A DNA stretch of 64,000 bases, from the NCBI GenBank assembly GCA_900555265.1, contig UNSL01000001.1, forward strand, positions 186,001 to 250,000, read 5' to 3'. This document shows positions 1 through 7,656 of the stretch, piece after piece. Numbering within the stretch: the stretch's first letter is position 1; every line of letters starts with the position of its first letter. The DNA comes from Candidatus Saccharimonadota bacterium (lineage in GTDB: Bacteria; Patescibacteriota; Saccharimonadia; Saccharimonadales; Saccharimonadaceae). The position numbers were made by a program, and so were the translations under genes. Below the pieces are notes generated by a model, which worked only from the letters and a program-made list of their open reading frames with translations, was not told the DNA's origin and did no database searches.

Positions 1-203
1 CCTTGTTCTAGATAATTGTATACGCTCCGAATTTTATCTGGATTATTGTATGCAGGATCGGTCTTTTCACCAATTTTAACCCTACATCCTTCACTCTTAA
101 GATCCGCAATTTCCTTATTTAATTTTTCATTAGCTTCATGATCAACTCCATTAAGAAAATCACCTGCTTCTGCAATACACTGTTCGCCTCTAAAGTTTTC
201 CAT
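1..203 (-). CDS. Hypothetical protein, 3' end outside window
   Basis: An open reading frame runs from an ATG at 203 to the left edge without a stop, giving 67 visible residues that begin MENFRGEQCIAEAG. The visible part is soluble and charged, with one Cys near residue 9 and another near residue 41, and no signal peptide or membrane segment. A TATAAT box lies at 211-216, 7 bases before the ATG, which matches the leaderless promoter layout seen across this window and supports the start. It is divergent from the CheY-like gene. I do not recognise the family. Confidence 0.6.
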   Translation of the reverse strand, partial: MENFRGEQCIAEAGDFLNGVDHEANEKLNKEIADLKSEGCRVKIGEKTDPAYNNPDKIRSVYNYLEQ

Positions 204-210
204 GCCAAAA

Positions 211-237
211 ATTATAACATAGTTTATATGATATACT
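211..237. promoter_or_regulatory. Divergent leaderless promoters
   Basis: TATAAT on the minus strand (211-216) lies 7 bases before the ATG at 203. TATACT on the plus strand (232-237) lies 6 bases before the ATG at 244. Neither gene has room for a Shine-Dalgarno site downstream of its predicted transcription start. Confidence 0.6.
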
Positions 238-243
238 TAGAGC

Positions 244-615
244 ATGATAAAAATCGCTATCATTGAAGACGACCCAACCATCAGCCAGATGTACCGAATG
301 AAGTTCGAATCGGACGGATTTGACGTTCGCTTGGCCGCCAACGGACAAATTGGCATAGAAGTAGTCGAAAAGTTTCAGCCAGATATTATTTTGCTAGATT
401 TACAAATGCCAGAAATGGACGGCGCGGAGGCTTTGAAGCGAATTAGGTCTAAAGATTGGGGAAAAACTATTCCCGTTATCGTCCTTACCAACCTCGGTGA
501 AGAAGAAGCCCCGCACGATTTGAAGAAATTAGGAATTCATAGCTATATCGTAAAAGCAAATCTCACGCCACGCCAAGTTGTCGAGCAGGTCAAAGCTGCC
601 ATCAAAGCCGCTTAG
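244..615 (+). CDS. Single-domain response regulator (CheY-like receiver)
   Basis: This 123-residue protein is only a receiver domain. The acidic pair is at residues 9-10 (EDDP), the phospho-acceptor Asp is D52 in LLDLQMPEMDG, the conserved Thr follows in VIVLTN and the conserved Lys lies in SYIVKAN. There is no output domain, so it would act by protein-protein contact, as CheY- or PilG/PilH-like proteins do. No histidine kinase lies in the window, so its partner is unknown. A link to type IV pilus motility is only an inference from the pil genes further along. It ends convergently, overlapping the folD stop by four bases. Confidence 0.9.
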   Translation: MIKIAIIEDDPTISQMYRMKFESDGFDVRLAANGQIGIEVVEKFQPDIILLDLQMPEMDGAEALKRIRSKDWGKTIPVIVLTNLGEEEAPHDLKKLGIHSYIVKANLTPRQVVEQVKAAIKAA

Positions 616-1430
616 TTTTTTGATTGATTCGCAATTTTTAGACAAGCCGTAATTACATTATCAAACAGCGCAGAAACCGTTAATGGACCAACTCCACCTT
701 TTTTTGGTGTAATAATTACATCATTACGCTGACGCACTTCTTCAGATACGTCGCCAACAATTTTTCCATTTTCCGAAGCAGTTCCCGCGTCAACAACAAC
801 CGCCTTAGCCTTGATCATTTGGCTTTTAATCAGCCCTGGAACTCCAGTTGCTGACACGATAATATCGTAATTTATCAATTGAGATAAGTCGTCACCTTTT
901 TCAAAAACCGTCACATCGACACCAGACTTTAGCCACATCTTCTCAAGAGGCGCACCAACCAAACGGCCTCGCCCGACAATTGCGACTTTCTTACCCTTCA
1001 AATCAACGCCATATCCAGCCAGTAGCCAACTAATAGCCGTTGGCGTGGCTGCCTGAAAAATCGCCCTTTTGCGCAGACCGTCAACATCTTTATCTTCTCG
1101 AATACTCTCGAGTAATTCCTCGGTCTGGTCAGGATTGCTAATCGGCAATTGCAGAATTATTCCTTGAACGTCGTCTCGATTGTTCAATTCTTGAATCACC
1201 TCCAAAGCATCGCCCGCAGGAACTCGATGAATCTCCACATCAATCAAAATATCAGCGCCATACCTCTGCTTCAAACGCATATACGTTTCAATAACTGGAT
1301 TTTCGACATCAGTAACAATTGCTAAACGAGGATTAATATGCCAAGCCTGCCTTAAAGCTCGCACCTGTTTCGCCTGGCGCTCCTTGATAAATCCAGCTAA
1401 TTCTGATCCATTTAGTTCTCTCATTGTCAT
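612..1430 (-). CDS. folD: Methylenetetrahydrofolate dehydrogenase/cyclohydrolase FolD
   Basis: This is a bifunctional cytosolic enzyme interconverting methylene-, methenyl- and 10-formyl-tetrahydrofolate with NADP. Visible marks are the substrate-side YMRLKQRYGAD segment with its Lys, ILQLPIS, the nucleotide-binding VGRGRLVGAP (family usually VGRSxxVGxP) and the C-terminal KKGGVGPLTV. The reading frame is open to 1499, but that extension would overlap the divergent tRNA-His promoter. The start is therefore placed at 1430 (MTMREL, 272 residues) or 1424, just after a TATACT box. It pairs functionally with glyA at 5811 in one-carbon metabolism. Confidence 0.93.
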   Translation of the reverse strand: MTMRELNGSELAGFIKERQAKQVRALRQAWHINPRLAIVTDVENPVIETYMRLKQRYGADILIDVEIHRVPAGDALEVIQELNNRDDVQGIILQLPISNPDQTEELLESIREDKDVDGLRKRAIFQAATPTAISWLLAGYGVDLKGKKVAIVGRGRLVGAPLEKMWLKSGVDVTVFEKGDDLSQLINYDIIVSATGVPGLIKSQMIKAKAVVVDAGTASENGKIVGDVSEEVRQRNDVIITPKKGGVGPLTVSALFDNVITACLKIANQSKN

Positions 1431-1452
1431 TAAGTATAGCAATTTTACCATC

Positions 1453-1481
1453 TTGAGTACAGATATAGTATGTGCTATAAT
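1453..1481 (+). promoter_or_regulatory. Promoter of tRNA-His
   Basis: TTGAGT at 1453-1458 and TATAAT at 1476-1481 are separated by 17 bases, about 19 bases before the tRNA 5' end. Confidence 0.65.
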
Positions 1482-1499
1482 TTGAGAAGCTTGGATCAT

Positions 1500-1578
1500 G
1501 GCGGATGTAGCTCAGTTTGGTTAGAGCGCTGGATTGTGGCTCCGGAGGCCGTGGGTTCGAACCCCATCATTCGCCCCA
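1500..1578 (+). tRNA. tRNA-His (GTG)
   Basis: A cloverleaf is seen with acceptor stem GCGGATG/CATTCGC, anticodon loop TTGTGGC (anticodon GTG) and encoded CCA at 1576-1578. The extra G at position -1 (1500) pairs with C73, the hallmark of bacterial tRNA-His. Confidence 0.97.
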
Positions 1579-1627
1579 AGTTTTACGACAATTTGTTTAC
1601 ATCGATAAATTATTTTCAATAAAACGG

Positions 1628-1655
1628 TAGACATTTTTATTAATTGTTGTATAAT
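1628..1655 (+). promoter_or_regulatory. Promoter of tRNA-Lys(CTT)
   Basis: TAGACA at 1628-1633 and TATAAT at 1650-1655 have a 16-base spacer and lie 8 bases before the tRNA 5' end. Confidence 0.55.
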
Positions 1656-1663
1656 GAAATCGT

Positions 1664-1740
1664 GGGCCAGTAGCTCAGCTGGTTAGAGCACCTGCCTCTT
1701 AAGCAGGGTGTCGAGGGTTCGAGCCCCTCCTGGCCCTCCA
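1664..1740 (+). tRNA. tRNA-Lys (CTT)
   Basis: Acceptor GGGCCAG pairs with CTGGCCC, anticodon stem CCTGC/GCAGG encloses loop CTCTTAA (anticodon CTT), and CCA is encoded. The discriminator base is T (U73), unusual for tRNA-Lys, which is normally A73 or G73; the second tRNA-Lys at 47362 shares it. Confidence 0.95.
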
Positions 1741-1776
1741 AGAAAATAACCTCACATTGAAGTGAGGTTATTTTCT
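1741..1776. terminator. Bidirectional hairpin terminator
   Basis: A 15-bp inverted repeat (AGAAAATAACCTCAC and its complement) with a short loop lies between tRNA-Lys and the convergent 132-residue gene. A-rich and T-rich flanks allow termination on both strands. Confidence 0.75.
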
Positions 1777-2174
1777 TATCCAAACGGATTATACCCGCGA
1801 GAAGGTGGTTCACGAAAAGTAGTTCGATTAGCGTTAAACGATTGACGAGAATTGTTCACACCCGACGGAGCGTTGTTATTTTGTAAACTGTTAGCCTGTC
1901 GATTCCCATCAGATAAACCAGCATTATCAAGGCTATTAGCACTCCTCAATCGAGACGTCGCACCAATCTCTGCACTAATTTGCCTTACTTCACCAACCAC
2001 TGCCGAGGATTGGTATTTTTTAATATATTGACGTTCTGAATTCACTTTACGATTAGCTTTCAGAGATTTACCGGTCATTCCATACGCCTTAAAACCATCA
2101 ATTGACCTTCTCAAGGAGCCAGATAGCCTAATCATCATTTCCCGCGTCATCTGCGGCTTTTTGTTCGCATCCAT
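1776..2174 (-). CDS. Hypothetical basic/Asn-Ser-rich protein with an RRSIDGF motif
   Basis: The protein has 132 residues and no recognised family. The N-terminal half is strongly basic; the C-terminal half is Asn/Ser/Arg-rich, probably disordered, and ends in GYNPFG. No signal peptide, membrane segment or catalytic motif is seen. The start follows a G-rich site (GGGGGAT) a few bases upstream. Residues 22-28 read RRSIDGF, very close to RRSLDGF and SRSVDGF in the C-terminal tail of the TatC protein of this window. Its stop codon lies in the shared terminator hairpin. Function unknown. Confidence 0.7.
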   Translation of the reverse strand: MDANKKPQMTREMMIRLSGSLRRSIDGFKAYGMTGKSLKANRKVNSERQYIKKYQSSAVVGEVRQISAEIGATSRLRSANSLDNAGLSDGNRQANSLQNNNAPSGVNNSRQSFNANRTTFREPPSRGYNPFG

Positions 2175-2198
2175 ATATCCCCCATTAGTTATATGAAA

Positions 2199-2275
2199 TG
2201 GCGCCCCGAGTAGGATTCGAACCTACGACCTTAGGCTTAGAAGTCCTCTGCTCTATCCAACTGAGCTATCAGGGC
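2199..2275 (-). tRNA. tRNA-Arg (TCT)
   Basis: Acceptor GCCCTGA pairs with TCGGGGC, G73 and encoded CCA follow, the T-arm GTAGG/CCTAC is intact and the anticodon loop CTTCTAA gives TCT. The anticodon stem is odd: GAGGA against GCCTA leaves only three canonical pairs, with G-A at the outer (27-43) and A-G at the inner (31-39) position. Confidence 0.88.
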
Positions 2276-2301
2276 GTATTCACATTATAACATCTTTCTG
2301 C

Positions 2302-2307
2302 TACAAT
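2302..2307 (+). promoter_or_regulatory. -10 box of tRNA-Gly
   Basis: TACAAT lies 11 bases before the tRNA-Gly 5' end. No clear -35 box was seen. Confidence 0.45.
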
Positions 2308-2318
2308 AGTAAAAGCTT

Positions 2319-2393
2319 GCGGGTGTAGTACAGCGGTTAGTATGCAAGTTTTCCAAACTTGAGATGGGAGTTCGATTCTCCCCACCCGCACCA
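2319..2393 (+). tRNA. tRNA-Gly (TCC)
   Basis: Acceptor GCGGGTG pairs with CACCCGC, anticodon stem CAAGT/ACTTG carries loop TTTCCAA (anticodon TCC), the T-arm GGGAG/CTCCC is intact and CCA is encoded. The discriminator is A73, whereas bacterial tRNA-Gly normally has U73. Confidence 0.95.
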
Positions 2394-2425
2394 AGTTAGA
2401 CAATTTCAATCCATAAAGGGCATCG

Positions 2426-4231
2426 ATGGATCCATATATTTATACAGAAAAACCAAAATACCAGCCGCATGATATTGAAGATGCGTCCGAATTTTATGAT
2501 GTAATTGAACGAAGCAGTTTAACGCATCAATTATCTGAAAACCGACCATATGTCTACTGGACAATGGAAATTTATGATAAATCCAACGGTATTAAAGGCG
2601 GCGGCGGACTCGGAGTTCTTGCAGCAGACACGCGACGTGTAGCTGAAAAATTAGAAGTTCCATTCGTAGTAGTAACGCCGTTTTATCGTAGCGAATCACA
2701 CCAGAAGATCACCGACCTCGCGCAAGAAGAGTTTTCAGAGTCCGTTTCACCTCAAGATTACGGATTTGAATATATTGACGAAGTTTTTGTAAGTTCAAAC
2801 GGATTCCCAGATGCAAGTTTAAGCATTTTTAAGAAGACGCTCGGTTCAACGCAATTTGTTACAATTTCAGAACCGAACTTTGGGCAATTGTACGAAGGCG
2901 ACGGATCTGGCGACCATAGACTATACCAAGAAGTAGCGCTGGGTTTTGGTGGTTATAAAGCATTAAAACTCCTCGGCATTAAGCCGGCTGTTATTCAACT
3001 TAATGAGACCGCAACGATTTTTGCCGCATTGGCACGACTAGACGAGTTGTGCGCTAACGGAATGAATTTATACGAGGCCATCGTTTACGTTCGCAAACAC
3101 ACACTTTACACAAACCACACACTTCTTCAAGCGGCCGAACCGGAATTCCATCGTGCGCAATTTGAAAAATTAGTTCTGCCAAATATAAAAAGTAATGCTG
3201 TGCGTTGCTGGCTAATGGAGCAATTCCGCAACGACAGACTAAGGCCGAACCTTTTGGCAATTGAGCTTACTGAAGCGAAGAATGGCGTAAGTAAACTGCA
3301 CGCCCGCGTAGCAAATTTCCGCGACCGCAACAACGACAAAGTTAAATTTCAAGCCATTACTAATGGAATAGATCTTGAAACATGGGTGCTGCCTGAAACG
3401 CTGCAAACATATCGCGATCACGGCATTATCGATAAATTTGGGCTGCCCACAAATGATTTTTCTGAAAAATTAGACTCGCTGAGTAGCGCGGATTTGAGGT
3501 ATTTGAGAAAACTCGGTCGAAAGGAATTGAATCGAGTCCTATTGAGTCGCCAGGATCAGTATGGAAAATCCATACAAATCCCAGAAAACGCAATATTGTT
3601 CGACTTCAAGCGAAGATTCGCCAATTACAAACGACCTTATATGCCATTTGAAAACCCAGATTCATTGCGTCAAATTCTCATCAGCCACAACGCACATTAT
3701 ATTCTGACAGGAAAAGTTCACCAAGGCGACGTGACGATGTATCAGAAATTGCTCGAAGTATTAAAATTGATCGACAACGATCCAGTTCTCAAGGAGCGTG
3801 TTCATTACATACAAGATTACGATGAAGAGTTGGGACGAGCGTTAGCAATCGGCTCGGATGCTTCGATAAATATTCCTATTGTCGGATTAGAAGCGTGCGG
3901 TACTTCGTGGGAGAAAGACGTCGCCAATCTGAAGCTCCTCATCTCCACTAGTGACGGCGGTGTTGCCGACGTTCAGCCAATCGCCTGCCTCGAGGTTACT
4001 GGTAGAAACTACGAAGCCGAAGTTTCATCTCTGTACGTTAATATGCATAAAGCTGCCGCTATTTTGAAAAATGACCAATTGTTAGAAAAACATATCCGCC
4101 ACCAATTAAGCAACTATTTGCCAATTATTTCTGGCGCCCGAATGATGAAAGATTATCTCAAATTTATTTTTCCAAAACCACAAATCCAGCCTAAAAAAGA
4201 ACCGCAGATTAAGCGAATTCCTATTCAATAA
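2426..4231 (+). CDS. Glycogen/alpha-glucan phosphorylase family protein (GT35)
   Basis: A PLP-dependent phosphorylase that would release glucose 1-phosphate from alpha-glucans in the cytosol. At 601 residues it is shorter than classical GlgP/MalP (about 800). Family marks are IKGGGGLGVLAADT near the N terminus, the pair of His in TLYTNHTLLQAAEPEFH, RRFANYKRPYMPF, TGKVHQGDVTMYQ and EACGTSWEKD followed by STSDGG. The last segment aligns with the family's EASGTSGMK block, and its Lys is the expected PLP-bearing residue. No glycogen synthesis genes are in the window, so the substrate is likely scavenged or host-derived glucan. Its stop overlaps the convergent murA gene by 11 bases. Confidence 0.85.
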   Translation: MDPYIYTEKPKYQPHDIEDASEFYDVIERSSLTHQLSENRPYVYWTMEIYDKSNGIKGGGGLGVLAADTRRVAEKLEVPFVVVTPFYRSESHQKITDLAQEEFSESVSPQDYGFEYIDEVFVSSNGFPDASLSIFKKTLGSTQFVTISEPNFGQLYEGDGSGDHRLYQEVALGFGGYKALKLLGIKPAVIQLNETATIFAALARLDELCANGMNLYEAIVYVRKHTLYTNHTLLQAAEPEFHRAQFEKLVLPNIKSNAVRCWLMEQFRNDRLRPNLLAIELTEAKNGVSKLHARVANFRDRNNDKVKFQAITNGIDLETWVLPETLQTYRDHGIIDKFGLPTNDFSEKLDSLSSADLRYLRKLGRKELNRVLLSRQDQYGKSIQIPENAILFDFKRRFANYKRPYMPFENPDSLRQILISHNAHYILTGKVHQGDVTMYQKLLEVLKLIDNDPVLKERVHYIQDYDEELGRALAIGSDASINIPIVGLEACGTSWEKDVANLKLLISTSDGGVADVQPIACLEVTGRNYEAEVSSLYVNMHKAAAILKNDQLLEKHIRHQLSNYLPIISGARMMKDYLKFIFPKPQIQPKKEPQIKRIPIQ

Positions 4232-5744
4232 TCACTTCAATCTCAGCACCTAGCGAATTTAAGCGTGCCGCCAATTCCTCGTATCCGCGATTAATCGAAT
4301 ATACATCGCGAAGAATCGATACGCCTGGAGCAGCAAGCATTGCCAAAAGTATCACAACGGACGGACGAAGCGCTGGCGGAGCAACAACGTCAGCCGGCTT
4401 CCATCTTGTTGGACCAGTGATATAAACACGGTGCGGATCAACCAGCTCGATTTGCGCATTCAGCTTGCTTAGCTCTGTAAAGTAAATTGCTCGGTTTTCG
4501 TAACTCCAGTCGTGGACCAACGTACGCCCCTCGGCCACCGTCGCGATAAGCCCCAAGAACGGCAAATTGTCCATATTAATTCCAGGAAACGGCAAGGCAT
4601 GAAGTTTATCCTTGGCTGCCTGGAGCTTGGAGCGTTGCAATTTAATATCAACCAAACGAGTTTGTCCGTTATTTGCAAAATACTCCTTGCTGAGCTCGAA
4701 TTTAAGACCCATTTCCGCCAATGTTGCTAATTCAATCTCCAAGAATTCAATCGGCGCACGACGAACAGTAATTTCCGAATCCGTCACCGCAGCCGCCGCA
4801 ATAAAGCTCATCGCTTCAATCGGATCTTCGCTCGGATAATAGTCCAGATTTTTACTAATTCGTTTACGACCCGTGATTTTCAAGGTTGTCGTACCAATTC
4901 CCTCAATTTTCACACCCAACTTTTTCAAGAAGAAACAAACGTCTTGAACCATATAATTTGGGCTAGCGTTGCGGATGATGGTAGTGTTTGGCGACAACGC
5001 CGCAGCCATAATGATGTTTTCCGTCACCGTATCGCCACGCTCCGTCAATAAAATCGTTCGATCACCAGAATTGACATCAGTTTTTGCGTGATAATAATCA
5101 GTTTCCGCCGTGACGTTCATTCCAAAATGCCTCAAACCACTAAGGTGCGGCTCAACCGTGCGCTTCCCTAAATTACAGCCACCAGCAAACGGCAATTTGA
5201 AATCGTCATATTGATGCAGTAGCGGACCAAGGAACATAATTACCGTCCTAGTTCTCTTCGCCGCAGCAATATCCATATCTTCAAGTTTCAAGCGCGCCGG
5301 CGGCACGATCTCAAGATCACTGCCGTCCAACCAGCGAGTTTTAACACCAATCGAATTCAGAACCTCGATAATTCGATTAACCTCTTCAATTCGCGCCACT
5401 TTCCTAAGCGTCGTTTTTCCCTTATTCAACAAACTCGCACAGAGAAGGCCCACTGCGGCGTTTTTACTAGTCTTAACCTGTATCTCACCAGACAATTTTT
5501 TGCCGCCAGTTACCTTAAAATTCATTTTTCCGGAATGATTTACGGTCACAATATTGTTATTAAGCACTTCACTAATTCGAGCAATCATCTCAATACTAAT
5601 ATTCTGACCCCCGTTTTCAATGCGATTGATAGCACTCTGAGACGTACCAATTGCTTCAGCCAACTGAGTCTGAGTTAGCCCCTGTTTTTGACGATTTTCA
5701 GCGATTAAATTGCCGATTTTTTGAAGATACTTGTCTTTTATCAT
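4221..5744 (-). CDS. murA: XRE-type HTH fused to UDP-GlcNAc enolpyruvyl transferase (MurA)
   Basis: Residues about 1-65 form a helix-turn-helix of the XRE/Cro type (ENRQKQGLTQTQLAEAIGTS, then QSAINRIENGG). The remaining 440 residues are a full MurA, which transfers enolpyruvate from PEP to UDP-GlcNAc in the first committed peptidoglycan step. The enzyme part keeps the KN pair (VKTSKNAAVGLL), the catalytic Cys in LPFAGGCNLGKR (Cys form, expected fosfomycin target) and the C-terminal Arg in INRGYEELAARL. The start is fixed by TATAAT at 5751-5756, 6 bases upstream. There is no stop or linker break between domains, so this is a true fusion in the sequence given. DNA binding by the N-terminal part is inferred. 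Confidence 0.92.
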   Translation of the reverse strand: MIKDKYLQKIGNLIAENRQKQGLTQTQLAEAIGTSQSAINRIENGGQNISIEMIARISEVLNNNIVTVNHSGKMNFKVTGGKKLSGEIQVKTSKNAAVGLLCASLLNKGKTTLRKVARIEEVNRIIEVLNSIGVKTRWLDGSDLEIVPPARLKLEDMDIAAAKRTRTVIMFLGPLLHQYDDFKLPFAGGCNLGKRTVEPHLSGLRHFGMNVTAETDYYHAKTDVNSGDRTILLTERGDTVTENIIMAAALSPNTTIIRNASPNYMVQDVCFFLKKLGVKIEGIGTTTLKITGRKRISKNLDYYPSEDPIEAMSFIAAAAVTDSEITVRRAPIEFLEIELATLAEMGLKFELSKEYFANNGQTRLVDIKLQRSKLQAAKDKLHALPFPGINMDNLPFLGLIATVAEGRTLVHDWSYENRAIYFTELSKLNAQIELVDPHRVYITGPTRWKPADVVAPPALRPSVVILLAMLAAPGVSILRDVYSINRGYEELAARLNSLGAEIEVIIE

Positions 5745-5750
5745 GCGTAA

Positions 5751-5756
5751 ATTATA
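5751..5756 (-). promoter_or_regulatory. Leaderless promoter (-10) of HTH-murA
   Basis: TATAAT with 6 bases to the ATG at 5744. The surrounding AT-rich ATGATATA-type repeats between murA and glyA (about 5755-5788) could include an operator for the HTH domain, but no clean palindrome was defined. Confidence 0.6.
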
Positions 5757-5782
5757 TCACTAATGATATATATAAGCAATGA

Positions 5783-5788
5783 TATAAT
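5783..5788 (+). promoter_or_regulatory. -10 box of glyA
   Basis: TATAAT lies 22 bases before the chosen glyA start. The transcript would carry a short leader with a GGAGG site, in contrast to the leaderless genes nearby. Confidence 0.55.
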
Positions 5789-5810
5789 AAGTATTAATGG
5801 AGGTTTAGTC

Positions 5811-7079
5811 ATGAAAGACAAGCAAATTGAAGAACTTATAAAAGCAGAAAAAAAGCGCCAAACGGACGGCCTGGAACTAATTCCTAGCGAGAATTACGTT
5901 TCGTCAGACGTACTTCAGGCGCTCGGTAGTGTTTTCACTAATAAATATTCAGAAGGCTACCCTGGTCGACGTTATTACGGCGGACAAGAAAACACCGATC
6001 AAGTTGAGCAGCTAGCGATTGACCGCGCTAAGAAACTTTTCAAAGCAGATCACGCTAACGTCCAGCCACATTCTGGCGCGCAGGCTAATGAGGCGGTTTA
6101 TTACGCTTGGTGCGAACCCGGCGATACTATTCTGGCTATGGATTTGGCTCACGGCGGACATCTTACGCACGGTGCTCCGGTCACTCGTAGTGCCAGAGAG
6201 TACAATTTCATTCGATACGGCATAAAAAATATCGACACTGGCGAAATTGACTATGAAGAAATTCGTCAATTGGCCTTAAAACACAAACCAAAGATAATTT
6301 TGGCGGGATTTTCGGCATATCCACGAGAGCTAGATTATGAAAAATTTGCCGAAATTGGCAATGAGGTCGGCGCTATGCTAATGGCGGATATGAGCCACAT
6401 CGCGGGACTAATCGTTAGTGGCGTTGCCAAAAACCCGTTCGACTATGGCTTTCATGTAATTACCACAACAACTCATAAAACTCTACGTGGACCACGAGGC
6501 GGGTTGATTCTTAGTCGAGGAATAGTTGGCAATCCATTGAAAAAACCAGAAAAAACTCTCGAGAATTTGCCTACGTTGATTGATCGAGCGGTATTCCCTG
6601 GTACACAAGGCGGACCGCACATGCACACTATCGCCGCAAAAGCTGTAGCGTTTGGTGAAGCTTTGCAGCCAGAATTCAAAGATTACGCCGAGCAAATTGT
6701 CAAAAATGCAAAAAGACTGGCGGAAGAATTGCAAAAACGCGGCTTTAAGCTGGTAACTGGCGGCACTAGCAACCATTTGATTCTGGCAGATATTCACAGC
6801 AGCTTCGGTATTGATGGCAAGGAAGCGGAAATCGCCATGGATAAAATCGGTCTGACACTGAATGCTAATGCAATTCCAGACGATCCCCTACCAAGATTTA
6901 GACCAAGCGGCATTCGCTTAGGTACGCCAGCTGTCACGACGCGAGGTGCCAAAGAAGACGACATGGAAAAAATCGCGGAATGGATGAGGCAGTCAATAGA
7001 TAATCGCGATAATGACGATGAGTTAGCCGAACTCCGTAAAGAAGTCGTAGAATTCTGCCATACTCTACGCGATATTTAA
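5811..7079 (+). CDS. glyA: Serine hydroxymethyltransferase
   Basis: This PLP enzyme converts serine and tetrahydrofolate to glycine and methylene-tetrahydrofolate, feeding FolD. The chosen start (MKDKQIEEL, 422 residues) follows AATGGAGGTTTAGTC, with GGAGG 7 bases upstream; the longer frame from 5763 would include the promoter. Family marks are [18 protein letters not shown], the PLP Lys in [14 protein letters not shown] and [14 protein letters not shown]. The length is typical of bacterial GlyA. It is transcribed divergently from HTH-murA and ends at a strong terminator. Confidence 0.97.
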   Translation: MKDKQIEELIKAEKKRQTDGLELIPSENYVSSDVLQALGSVFTNKYSEGYPGRRYYGGQENTDQVEQLAIDRAKKLFKADHANVQPHSGAQANEAVYYAWCEPGDTILAMDLAHGGHLTHGAPVTRSAREYNFIRYGIKNIDTGEIDYEEIRQLALKHKPKIILAGFSAYPRELDYEKFAEIGNEVGAMLMADMSHIAGLIVSGVAKNPFDYGFHVITTTTHKTLRGPRGGLILSRGIVGNPLKKPEKTLENLPTLIDRAVFPGTQGGPHMHTIAAKAVAFGEALQPEFKDYAEQIVKNAKRLAEELQKRGFKLVTGGTSNHLILADIHSSFGIDGKEAEIAMDKIGLTLNANAIPDDPLPRFRPSGIRLGTPAVTTRGAKEDDMEKIAEWMRQSIDNRDNDDELAELRKEVVEFCHTLRDI

Positions 7080-7094
7080 TATAGAACCGCGCAT

Positions 7095-7125
7095 AAAAAA
7101 CTCCGGTATAACGCCGGAGTTTTTT
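7095..7125. terminator. Bidirectional rho-independent terminator
   Basis: The stem AAAAAACTCCGG pairs with its complement around a short loop and is followed by a T run. It serves glyA and the convergent pilin gene. Confidence 0.85.
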
Positions 7126-7143
7126 ATTTACATACTTAGCTGA

Positions 7144-7578
7144 TTAACAGCCTGTACCGACTGTTCGCTCCTCTACAGTGTCCTTTGAGAAGTTGTAGTA
7201 CTTAACGTGCGCACCCTTATTGCCTGAACATACTTGATACTCAATAGTGTTAGCTTCTTTAGGAGCAGTACCAGCAGTAAGAGAAGTACCGGTAGCAGGA
7301 GCATTAACTGTCTTTGCATCCAGGTAATATGGTTCGCCAGAATGAGCAGTATCTGTTAAAGCTGCCAAGTTAGCTGGGTACTTGCTCTCTGCTGTGTTGT
7401 ATAGCTCAGCTTTCTTAGCAACGGCGTCAGCAGCAGATTTAGCAGCAGATGTCTTTGCCTGGTTTTGCAAACCGTTGTATGCAACCAAAGAAACAACTGT
7501 CAAAATTGCGATGATCACGATAACGATCAAAAGCTCAACTAGTGTAAAACCTTGATTTTTTATATTCTTTGTAGTCAC
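7144..7578 (-). CDS. Type IV pilin (probable major subunit)
   Basis: A 144-residue prepilin with a short basic leader ending QG, then FTLVELLIVIVIIAIL. This is the class III/type IVa processing site (G before F, Glu at +5) and hydrophobic N-terminal helix. The globular part is Ala/Thr-rich with two Cys near the C terminus that could form the usual D-loop disulfide. The start is GTG at 7578, preceded by AGGGGG about 11 bases upstream. It is monocistronic, separate from the minor pilin operon behind it and from the pilus machine at 26.7 kb, and is the simplest and best Shine-Dalgarno-equipped of the pilins. Calling it the major subunit is an inference. Confidence 0.88.
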   Translation of the reverse strand: MTTKNIKNQGFTLVELLIVIVIIAILTVVSLVAYNGLQNQAKTSAAKSAADAVAKKAELYNTAESKYPANLAALTDTAHSGEPYYLDAKTVNAPATGTSLTAGTAPKEANTIEYQVCSGNKGAHVKYYNFSKDTVEERTVGTGC

Positions 7579-7656
7579 GATAATGTGCCCCCTAAATATA
7601 TTATTTTAATTTGTAATTTGATAATACTACAACGTTTTTAAAAGCGCAAGCATTTT

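Noticed and set aside
1431-1499. N-terminal extension of folD from the ATG at 1499
   Set aside because: It overlaps the tRNA-His promoter, adds a non-family sequence and ignores the -10 box just upstream of 1430.
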